A stretch of DNA of 64,000 nucleotides, taken from the NCBI RefSeq assembly GCF_014647155.1, contig NZ_BMOQ01000007.1:147480-211479 (forward strand), read 5' to 3'. The notes beneath the pieces are model-generated. The model was not told the origin of the DNA. It worked only from the letters and a program-made list of their open reading frames with translations, and did not search any database. This DNA comes from Halarchaeum nitratireducens (GTDB taxonomy: Archaea; Halobacteriota; Halobacteria; Halobacteriales; Halobacteriaceae). Made by a program: the position numbers and the translations under genes. Positions within the stretch are counted from its first letter, which is position 1; the number at the start of each line of letters is the position of its first letter. Shown here one piece after another: positions 1 through 7,374 of the stretch.

Positions 1-568
1 GGACGCGACTGCGGTGATCGACGAGAAGTTCCAGAACGCACCCGGTGACGACTACGCGAAGAGCGCGGAGGCGACGATCCGCGAACCTGACTTCTTCGAA
101 CCCGGGACGCTGTTCCCCTCGGTCATCACGCTCCGCGACGCGACGCCTGAGGAGCTCGCGTTCGTCCTCGGGATCACGGCGAAGAACAAACGCTACGGCG
201 CCGCGACGTCCCGCCTCGGCCGCGTTAAGAATCACGTCCTCGGCGTCTACACCGGGAGCGAAGAGGGCCCGGCGAACCTCGGGCTGACCCGGGACGTCCT
301 CACGCGCCTCCGTGATACCGACGAGACGACTGCCGACTCGATCCAGGACGTCATCACGGCAGCAGCACACGACCCTGAGCTCGTCGGCGACTTGCTTCAG
401 TCCGCCTTCGACGAGCGCGTCAACGCGGAGCGCGGCGGCCTCGACCTCGAGCGCGTCCCGGACGACACCGTCGACGATTTGCTCGACGCCGCAACGGGCG
501 ACTCACTCGCCGACGTCCTCGAAACGCAACTGGACGCCTCACGCGCGTTCCTCGAACAGACCGACTGA
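1..568 (+). CDS. csc2: Type I-D Cascade backbone protein Cas7 (Csc2), C-terminal part
   Basis: The reading frame is open to the left edge, so only about the last 188 residues of the protein are present. They fit the end of Csc2, the Cas7-type subunit that polymerises along the crRNA in type I-D effector complexes. The stretch FEPGTLFPSVITLRDATPEE followed by LGITAKNKRYGAATSRLGRV matches the conserved C-terminal half of that family. The last 80 residues are acidic and helical, which is usual for haloarchaeal versions. The stop lies 3 nt before csc1, so the two are co-transcribed. Csc2 is preferred over type I-B Cas7 because the next gene looks like Csc1 and the Cas3 has no HD domain. The upstream gene should be cas10d, outside the window. 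Confidence 0.75.
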   Translation, partial: DATAVIDEKFQNAPGDDYAKSAEATIREPDFFEPGTLFPSVITLRDATPEELAFVLGITAKNKRYGAATSRLGRVKNHVLGVYTGSEEGPANLGLTRDVLTRLRDTDETTADSIQDVITAAAHDPELVGDLLQSAFDERVNAERGGLDLERVPDDTVDDLLDAATGDSLADVLETQLDASRAFLEQTD

Positions 569-571
569 GGG

Positions 572-1327
572 ATGACGGCAGCACTCGAAGTGACGCTCCG
601 GACGCAGGGAGAGATCTGGTTCGCGAGCCGCGAGGTCGGCCGGCTCGCGGACACCGAACCCTACTTCCTGAACACGGCGCTCTACTACGCGCTCGGATTC
701 GCCTCCGGCCGCTACGTCGATCGCTCGTTCGAACCGACGTACCTCGACGACACCGACGCGATCGCCGACGAGCTGTACGTGACACCGGCGACGCCGTCCG
801 ACTCCCCCGGGGTGGGACTCGCGAACCGGATCACGTCGACGTACAACACGAGCAGCGACGACTACGCGACCATCAACTACTCGGCACAGGAAGACCCGGA
901 CGCGAAACGGAATCTCCCGACGTACGGTCGGCGTCGCGTGCTCGGCCACGGGAACGAACTCACGTGCTACGTCGTCGGGCGCGGTTTCGATACGGCCGAG
1001 CTCGAGGAACTGGTGCCCGGCTACGCTCGCCTCGGGAAGAAACGCGGCAAAGCCCGCATCGAAACCGAACCGCTGACCGTCTCGGAAGGATCCGGGGAGT
1101 TCGATCTCGGTCATCCGATCGGGGCGTACGACACGAGCCTCACGCCGGTCGGGAACCTCGTAACCAAGCGGATGCGACCGACGCCGCTCGTGATGCAGGC
1201 ATCGTACGAGGGTTCGTACCTCGAACTCGAGGTACTAGATCCGGACGGCGAAGACGAAGAGAACGGGGGGGACGACGACGGCATCCGCCTCCCCGCCGAC
1301 GCGACGTTCCTCGAGACCAAGCGATGA
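572..1327 (+). CDS. csc1: Type I-D Cascade subunit Cas5 (Csc1)
   Basis: The 251-residue protein resembles Csc1, the Cas5-type subunit that caps the crRNA 5' handle in type I-D complexes. The N-terminal segment ending in TEPYFLNTALYYALG matches the family signature in which an E-P pair is followed by a conserved N-x-A-L-x-Y-A-L helix. A central GKKRGKARIE segment is basic and could contact RNA. The acidic stretch near residues 225-240 (DPDGEDEENGGDDDG) looks like a haloarchaeal loop. The ATG at 572 follows the csc2 stop by 3 nt, and the gene's own stop overlaps the cas3 start (ATGA). The family call rests on these motifs and on gene order. Confidence 0.72.
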   Translation: MTAALEVTLRTQGEIWFASREVGRLADTEPYFLNTALYYALGFASGRYVDRSFEPTYLDDTDAIADELYVTPATPSDSPGVGLANRITSTYNTSSDDYATINYSAQEDPDAKRNLPTYGRRRVLGHGNELTCYVVGRGFDTAELEELVPGYARLGKKRGKARIETEPLTVSEGSGEFDLGHPIGAYDTSLTPVGNLVTKRMRPTPLVMQASYEGSYLELEVLDPDGEDEENGGDDDGIRLPADATFLETKR

Positions 1328-3471
1328 ACGCTACGCTTCCCCTCTCGGGCGTCGAACTACGACGGCACGACGACCCGACGTATCCGGTCGAAGGGGACAC
1401 TTTCGAGCCGTACGGCCATCAACAGGACCTCCGAGAGTTGTTCGACACCTCGGACGAGTTCCTCGCGGTGAACGACAGTCCGACCGGTGGTGGGAAGACG
1501 ATGTCGTGGCTCGCTCCCGTCGTCGAACGGGGCGAGCACGCGCTCGCGGTCTACCCGACGAACGCACTCATCCACGACCAGTACGACCAGCTCACTGACG
1601 AACTCGAGGAGAGCTTCCCGAAGGTGGGAACGGACGTCGAAGTGCTCCCGATCACGGCCGAGACACTCAGGACACGGTACGCAACCGAGTACCCGAAAGC
1701 GGAGACGAACGGGGAACGGTTACAACGCCTCCTTCGAACGTACGTGCACCAGCGTCAAGGCCCAGTTCTCGTCCTGACGAATCCCGACATACTCGTGATG
1801 ATGCGGCGGCACATCTACGGACGGTCCGGTGATCCGGGGTCACGAATCAGACAGCTCAATGAGCTCGAGACGGTCGTCGTCGACGAGTTCCACCGCGCCG
1901 ATCGAAAAGAGCAGAACACGCTCCTGTTCGCGCTCGACGAGATGTACGACCTCCCCGAGTACCAGTGCGCGCTCTCGAAGGTCGTGCTCCTCAGCGCGAC
2001 ACCGACGACGCGTCTCGAACACCGCTTCGAGGAAGCGATGAGCGCCTCGTACCACCGCGTGACCGCGCGTCGCGAAACCGTCGAGGAGCGCCCGTTCGAC
2101 GAGACGCCGACGGACGGATGGAGTGCAGTCATGCCGCCCGTCGACCTCGACGTCCGCTCGGCGTCGACGTTCGACACCGCGAGTGAACTCCTCGGTGCTG
2201 ATTGGGAGGACACGGAAGCATTCGCCAAGCGGTCTGGACGGACCGTCTTCATCCTCGACGGGATACACGAAGTGGACGAGGTGTATACTCGCCTCTCGAG
2301 CGCGCTCGACGAACAGACCGTCGTTCGAATCGACGGGTTCCATCGCGGCGACGCCGAGGAGAAACTCGACGACTTCGACGTGCTCGTGAGTAACTCCGCC
2401 GTCGAAGTCGGTATCGACTTCTCTGTCGACCGTCTCGTGTTCTCGGCTCCCGACCGGGCGAGTTTCGTCCAGCGCCTCGGTCGTCTCCGAACGAAATCCG
2501 AGCGACAGTCCGCCCGCTGCTACGTTCCATCGACCGTCGCGGCTTCGATTTCCGAGATCGAACACGACGGTCGTGTCCCGCGGGTGCGTCTCATCGAGGT
2601 GCTTGAGGACGCCTATCACGACCCTCGGGAGTTCGAATCGTTCGACTGGCGGTACTCGGCAGCCGAAGCATACTACCACGTCGAGCGGCGTGCTCGCGAT
2701 GCCAACTCAGAACGGGCCGAAGAGATCCGCGAGAAAGGGTGGGCGCGTATCCTCCGACACTTCAGCGGTGGCGATCCACCGCTCACTCGATCGGACGTCG
2801 AAACGCACGCCGACGTCATCGACAGTGCGGCCGAACGAACGCTCCAGTGGTACCGCGGCGGCTCGCTACAAGCCCTCGTCTACGACAGGGACCCGGGCGC
2901 CGACGAGCCGATCAAGACGTACGACCTGTTCTACCTCCTTCGTTACGGGGACGTCGAGTTCTTCTCACGATCTGACTTCGACAAACTCGTCCCGGAGGAT
3001 CACGCTGACGACGTTTCCCACCTCGCGCCGTACGTCACGGGATACTGCACGTACGACGGAACGATCGAAACGAACGACGACGGATACGGACGGAGCGTAC
3101 GTCTCCAAGCTATCCCGGAGATATACAGCTGGCTTCGCGGCGACGGCGCTGACGAGGGAACGCGGAAACCTCGCGAACTCGATGGAATCGGGATTGACGT
3201 CGATCCCGACGGAGCGGATCGGATCACGTCGATCGCCCACCTCCGCGACGAGATGGACGAGGACCTCGACGTGCTCTGCTACGCCCTGAAGGGGAATCCC
3301 TCGAAGGTCAAGAACCGATACGATCTTGGGACGTTCCTCTTCCTTTACCCACTCACCCTCGGCGACGAGCAGTGGTGTGTCGCACTCGGTCTCGACGCGC
3401 TCTATCTTCACTGCGCGGTACAGGAGTCGCAGAACGCCGTCGACCTCGAGAGCTTGGGGATCGATCTCTGA
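1324..3471 (+). CDS. cas3: Type I-D CRISPR helicase Cas3' (no HD nuclease domain)
   Basis: This 715-residue superfamily 2 helicase would unwind target DNA for the type I-D interference complex. Walker A is SPTGGGKT (Lys58), motif II is the variant DEFH at 187-190, motif III is SATP near 224, and the C-terminal RecA lobe ends in QRLGRLRT near 383, the Q-x-x-G-R motif VI. The N-terminus starts almost directly with the helicase, leaving no room for the HD nuclease that type I-B Cas3 carries. In type I-D systems the HD domain belongs to Cas10d, which would lie left of the window. The C-terminal 300 residues resemble only other Cas3' tails. The ATG at 1324 overlaps the csc1 stop. A longer in-frame extension upstream is the shadow of csc1. 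Confidence 0.85.
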   Translation: MNATLPLSGVELRRHDDPTYPVEGDTFEPYGHQQDLRELFDTSDEFLAVNDSPTGGGKTMSWLAPVVERGEHALAVYPTNALIHDQYDQLTDELEESFPKVGTDVEVLPITAETLRTRYATEYPKAETNGERLQRLLRTYVHQRQGPVLVLTNPDILVMMRRHIYGRSGDPGSRIRQLNELETVVVDEFHRADRKEQNTLLFALDEMYDLPEYQCALSKVVLLSATPTTRLEHRFEEAMSASYHRVTARRETVEERPFDETPTDGWSAVMPPVDLDVRSASTFDTASELLGADWEDTEAFAKRSGRTVFILDGIHEVDEVYTRLSSALDEQTVVRIDGFHRGDAEEKLDDFDVLVSNSAVEVGIDFSVDRLVFSAPDRASFVQRLGRLRTKSERQSARCYVPSTVAASISEIEHDGRVPRVRLIEVLEDAYHDPREFESFDWRYSAAEAYYHVERRARDANSERAEEIREKGWARILRHFSGGDPPLTRSDVETHADVIDSAAERTLQWYRGGSLQALVYDRDPGADEPIKTYDLFYLLRYGDVEFFSRSDFDKLVPEDHADDVSHLAPYVTGYCTYDGTIETNDDGYGRSVRLQAIPEIYSWLRGDGADEGTRKPRELDGIGIDVDPDGADRITSIAHLRDEMDEDLDVLCYALKGNPSKVKNRYDLGTFLFLYPLTLGDEQWCVALGLDALYLHCAVQESQNAVDLESLGIDL

Positions 3472-3472
3472 G

Positions 3473-4096
3473 ATGCCGGGATCGAGCTTCAAGGACGAAC
3501 TGGTCTACGTGAGTGCGCTGAACGAGTTCGTCTACTGTCCCCGTCGATACTACTACCAGCGGTACTACGACGAAATCGGCGAACCGTACGAACTCGTCGA
3601 CGGTCGCTCGAAACACGAGCACGGGTCCCGTCGTGGGAGTTGGGTGACAGAGCGGTACTTCCGCTCGGACGACCTCGGGATGCACGGAAAGATCGACCTC
3701 GTGGACACCGAGAGCGGGACACCGACTCCGGTCGAGCGGAAGCGCTCGGAGAGCGGATCGTACTATCCGAGTGACGAAGTCCAACTCGCCGGCTACTGTA
3801 TGCTGCTCGAAGACGCCATGGACGAACCCGTGAACGTGGGGTACATCTACCTCTACTCGACTGATACCCGACACTCGGTCCGTATCACACAGGACCACCG
3901 CGACACAGTCCGCGAGATACTACAGCGAATCCAGACCATGTCCGTCGATTCGATTCCACCGCTGACTCAAACTCCCTCGAAGTGCGAGGCGTGCTCAGCG
4001 AGAGCGTACTGTATGCCCGGTGAAACAGCCGTTCTCTCCCCATCCGAAGCAGAAGGAACTGGATGGGAGGGGACGTCGTCAGGTGACCTGACGTGA
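3473..4096 (+). CDS. cas4: CRISPR adaptation nuclease Cas4
   Basis: Cas4 is a PD-(D/E)XK nuclease with an iron-sulfur cluster that trims prespacers and helps choose PAM-adjacent spacers with Cas1-Cas2. The 207-residue protein has the expected cysteine layout, Cys22 (FVYCPRR) near the N-terminus and CEACSARAYC near residues 178-187. The nuclease core shows GKIDLVD and VERKR, giving the Asp and E-x-K catalytic residues. The tail after the last cysteine is acidic and low in complexity. ATG at 3473 is the first start after the cas3 stop (gap 1 nt), and the gene overlaps the cas1 GTG start. Confidence 0.9.
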   Translation: MPGSSFKDELVYVSALNEFVYCPRRYYYQRYYDEIGEPYELVDGRSKHEHGSRRGSWVTERYFRSDDLGMHGKIDLVDTESGTPTPVERKRSESGSYYPSDEVQLAGYCMLLEDAMDEPVNVGYIYLYSTDTRHSVRITQDHRDTVREILQRIQTMSVDSIPPLTQTPSKCEACSARAYCMPGETAVLSPSEAEGTGWEGTSSGDLT

Positions 4097-5088
4097 AAGA
4101 GAGCCAGGGAATGTTCGACGACTCGGTCGTCTACGTGACGACGCAGGGCTCGCAGGTCCGTATCGACGGCGGCCAGGTCGTCGTCTACGATGTCGAGGGG
4201 GACGACGGCGAACTCGCGTCGTTCCCCGTCGAAAAACTCGACACGATCAACGTCTTCGGCGGCGTGAACTTCTCGACGCCGTTCGTCGCGACGGCGAACG
4301 AACACGGAATCGTGCTCAACTACTTCACGCAGAAGGGGCAGTACCGGGGGAGTTTCGTGCCCGAGCGGAACACCATCGCAGAAGTCCGTCGCGCGCAGTA
4401 CGCACTCAACGACGACGCCGAGCTCGCCATCGCAAAGGCCATGATCGCGGCGAAGATTCGGAACGCGCGGACAATCCTCTCGCGGAAGGGCGTTCGCGGG
4501 ACGACCGTGCTCAAGGACCTTGGCGAGCACGTCTCGACCGCATCGAACAAGGACGATCTCCGCGGCATCGAAGGCGAGGCCGCCGAGCGCTACTTCGACC
4601 GACTCGACGAGACGCTCGTTGACGACTGGACGTTCGAGACGCGCAGTAAGCGCCCGCCCGAAGACCACATCAACTCCCTGCTGTCGCTGACGTACGTGAT
4701 GATGAAGAACGAGGTGTTGAGCGCGCTGCGCTGCTACAATCTCGATCCCTTCCTGGGCGTACTCCACGCTGATCGACACGGCCGGCCGTCGCTCGCGCTC
4801 GACCTCGAAGAGGAGTTCCGGCCGCTTTTCTGCGACGCGTTCGTCACCCGCTTGGTCAACCGCGGGACGATCACGCACGACCAGTTCGGGACCGACAACC
4901 GTCTCACCGACGACGGCTTCCAAGCGTACCTGGACAAGTTCGACGACTACATGGACGAGGAGCTGACACATCCCCACTTCGACTATCGCGTGAGCCGTCG
5001 GAAGGCGATCCGACAGCAAGTGATCCTCCTGCGGAAAGCGATCACAGGTGAACTCGACGACTACCACGCGCTGGAGGTATCGAGATGA
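4093..5088 (+). CDS. cas1: CRISPR integrase Cas1
   Basis: Cas1 is the metal-dependent integrase that inserts new spacers at the leader end of the array, in complex with Cas2. The 331-residue length is usual for the type I-B/I-D branch. The metal-binding glutamate lies in GIEGEAAERYF near residue 158. The conserved histidine and acidic residues lie in GVLHADRHGRPSLALDLEEE near 217-235. The start is GTG at 4093, overlapping the cas4 stop as GTGA, which indicates translational coupling. The stop overlaps the cas2 start. Confidence 0.95.
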   Translation: MKESQGMFDDSVVYVTTQGSQVRIDGGQVVVYDVEGDDGELASFPVEKLDTINVFGGVNFSTPFVATANEHGIVLNYFTQKGQYRGSFVPERNTIAEVRRAQYALNDDAELAIAKAMIAAKIRNARTILSRKGVRGTTVLKDLGEHVSTASNKDDLRGIEGEAAERYFDRLDETLVDDWTFETRSKRPPEDHINSLLSLTYVMMKNEVLSALRCYNLDPFLGVLHADRHGRPSLALDLEEEFRPLFCDAFVTRLVNRGTITHDQFGTDNRLTDDGFQAYLDKFDDYMDEELTHPHFDYRVSRRKAIRQQVILLRKAITGELDDYHALEVSR

Positions 5089-5357
5089 GGTTGGCAGTGA
5101 CGTACGACGTCAGCGACGACGGGAATCGGCGGCGCGTCTATCGGACGCTCGAACGATACGGCGCGTGGCGACAGTACAGCGTCTTTGAAGTCGATGTCTC
5201 GAAGAGCCAGCGGGTCGAACTCGAAGACGAACTCGAGAGCCACATCGAGCCAGCTGATGGCGACCGTATTCGATTGTATCGACTCTGTGAGGCCTGTCAG
5301 AAGGCGACGACCGACCTCGGAACGGAGCCACCGGACGAGCAGTCGAACGTTATCTGA
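5085..5357 (+). CDS. cas2: CRISPR adaptation protein Cas2
   Basis: Cas2 is the small ferredoxin-fold dimer that bridges two Cas1 dimers during spacer acquisition. The 90 residues begin MRLAVTYDVSDDGNRRRVYR, with the family's first beta strand followed by the conserved Asp and Asn-Arg region. RLCEACQKA near the end resembles the usual C-terminal strand. It is the last gene of the operon, starting inside the cas1 stop codon and ending about 120 nt before the first repeat, so the CRISPR leader lies directly downstream. Confidence 0.93.
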   Translation: MRLAVTYDVSDDGNRRRVYRTLERYGAWRQYSVFEVDVSKSQRVELEDELESHIEPADGDRIRLYRLCEACQKATTDLGTEPPDEQSNVI

Positions 5358-5474
5358 CGTCCCCCCTTCGTGGACCTTTTTCAAAGCCGTGTACAGCAGG
5401 GGTCCACGAACAACCGCCGCTCTCTCCTACCGTCAGAGAAAACTATAGGTGCTATCCCCGACAAAACACCCCCT
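5358..5474 (+). promoter_or_regulatory. CRISPR leader
   Basis: These 117 bases between cas2 and the first repeat should hold the array promoter and the signals for spacer insertion. A TATA-like AACTATAG sits at 5441-5448, about 30 nt before repeat 1, so transcription would start near the first repeat. An 8-bp inverted repeat, CGTGGACC (5369-5376) and GGTCCACG (5401-5408), flanks a T-run. The leader assignment follows from the repeat orientation: the repeat ends in ATTGAAAC, the usual 5' handle of mature crRNA, so the array is read on the plus strand. Confidence 0.7.
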
Positions 5475-7128
5475 GTCGAAGCGCGGTAGAAACCCAGAAC
5501 GGGATTGAAACGGAGAGGATCGCCGCAATCGTCCTGCGCGGTCGTCGCGTCGAAGCGCGGTAGAAACCCAGAACGGGATTGAAACCGGATATCCAGGAAG
5601 CCACCGTCCACGCGAGCGCCGGTCGAAGCGCGGTAGAAACCCAGAACGGGATTGAAACAGTGGGCTCCGACACCGCTGAACGGCGGAAGTGCGGTCGAAG
5701 CGCGGTAGAAACCCAGAACGGGATTGAAACATCCCCCCGATAATCGACGAGAGAGTCCGCTGCACGCGTCGAAGCGCGGTAGAAACCCAGAACGGGATTG
5801 AAACCCCCCATCATCGTCGAGGCCGACGACCGCCGCGAGCGGTCGAAGCGCGGTAGAAACCCAGAACGGGATTGAAACGTGCCACTCTGCGGTGTCTCGA
5901 CAACCTCGACGTGTCGAAGCGCGGTAGAAACCCAGAACGGGATTGAAACACGTCTTCGAGTAGTCCTACGTAGCCGGCTCGCTGGGTCGAAGCGCGGTAG
6001 AAACCCAGAACGGGATTGAAACAGGATTCCCTGTAGGTCGTGGGGGATTCGGATGGTCGTCGAAGCGCGGTAGAAACCCAGAACGGGATTGAAACAGGGG
6101 GAGGACCCCCAGGACGACGGCGGGAGTTCGAGTCGAAGCGCGGTAGAAACCCAGAACGGGATTGAAACACCCCGAGCCGGACCCCGTAGTCGACCCCGTT
6201 GATGACGGGGCCGGGTCGAAGCGCGGTAGAAACCCAGAACGGGATTGAAACCGCTTGACGACGCCGACGACGTCGAGGACGCCGACGTCGAAGCGCGGTA
6301 GAAACCCAGAACGGGATTGAAACATCGACCGGACGACGAGCTGGTCAGCCGCCGGGTTCGGTCGAAGCGCGGTAGAAACCCAGAACGGGATTGAAACTTG
6401 CCGGGGCCCTGACGGCTGGACATGAGGATGCGGTCGAAGCGCGGTAGAAACCCAGAGCGGGATTGAAACCGTACTGGCTCGCCGCCTCACGCACCCGAGC
6501 GAGCTGTCGAAGCGCGGTAGAAACCCAGAACGGGATTGAAACACATCGGCGCACCGTCCTCGTTGTCGTTGTCGGCCTGTCGAAGCGCGGTAGAAACCCA
6601 GAACGGGATTGAAACCGGGCGCATCGGCGGCTCGACGACGTCGGTGGAGGGCGTCGAAGCGCGGTAGAAACCCAGAACGGGATTGAAACACTATCTCTCG
6701 TGGTCGATCGGCGATCAGGACTATTGTCGAAGCGCGGTAGAAACCCAGAACGGGATTGAAACGTGGGGCGCAGACGCTCGGCCAGGATCGCGAAACCGAG
6801 TCGAAGCGCGGTAGAAACCCAGAACGGGATTGAAACTGTAGTCGGGTGAGTTCGGCCCGGACGAGCCGAACCGTCGAAGCGCGGTAGAAACCCAGAACGG
6901 GATTGAAACACGGGACGCGCGACGTCGACGTCGTCGGTCCCGACGGGTCGAAGCGCGGTAGAAACCCAGAACGGGATTGAAACCGCACCTCCCGGTCTGG
7001 GAGGTTCGGAAGCGGGTGGTCGAAGCGCGGTAGAAACCCAGAACGGGATTGAAACCCGTCGGACCGGGCGACCTCGTCGTCCTGACGGGGTGTCGAAGCG
7101 CGGTAGAAACCCAGAACGGGATTGAAAC
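5475..7128 (+). CRISPR. CRISPR array, 23 repeats of 37 nt, 22 spacers
   Basis: The repeat begins GTCGAAGCGCGGTAG and ends GGGATTGAAAC. Copies start at 5475, 5549, 5622, 5694, 5768, 5842, 5913, 5986, 6059, 6132, 6215, 6287, 6361, 6433, 6506, 6579, 6653, 6726, 6800, 6873, 6947, 7019 and 7092. All are identical by eye except the copy at 6433, where base 6457 is G instead of A. Spacers are 34-38 nt except the tenth (6169-6214), which is 46 nt. The last repeat is not degenerate, and no leader-like sequence follows it. Repeat and spacer have no common multiple of three, yet minus-strand frames stay open through many copies, which explains several spurious repetitive reading frames here. The near-perfect repeats and the complete adaptation genes suggest an active array. 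Confidence 0.99.
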
Positions 7129-7374
7129 CGCCGTTCAGGACGTACACCGACATTCCGGACACGCCAAGGATGACGTTGGCAGGAACTGACTGACTGAGTG
7201 AGAAGATCGGCTTCCGACTGAGAGATCACCCAAAACGAATGCATATCCGAGGTAGATAACGAAGGCGATAACGCTCGCTCCGGGGCCGAGTTGGCCTAGG
7301 CGGACGAGCGCGATGCGTCCGTATGATGCCGTCGCTCGTTTTCCGATACCGTGCTGGTGGACGTGATATTCTCG
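7129..7374. other. Intergenic region after the array
   Basis: I see no gene in these 246 bases. The first 30 or so, directly after the last repeat, could be a final spacer that lost its closing repeat, because they keep spacer-like composition until about 7165. The rest has mixed composition and leads into the 3' end of the permease gene on the opposite strand. Confidence 0.5.

Noticed and set aside
1..5357. Type I-B assignment for the cas operon
   Set aside because: Type I-B Cas3 has an N-terminal HD domain and Cas5/Cas7 of another pattern; here the helicase starts without HD and the small subunits resemble Csc1/Csc2.
5512..7091. Self-targeting spacers matching this window
   Set aside because: I compared the spacers by eye with gene regions and saw no convincing long match; this needs an alignment search to settle.
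5452..7244. Long minus-strand reading frames through the CRISPR array with repeated NPVLGFYRAST-like units
   Set aside because: They are translations of the CRISPR repeats and spacers, so the repetitive protein is an artefact of array DNA and not a tandem-repeat protein.
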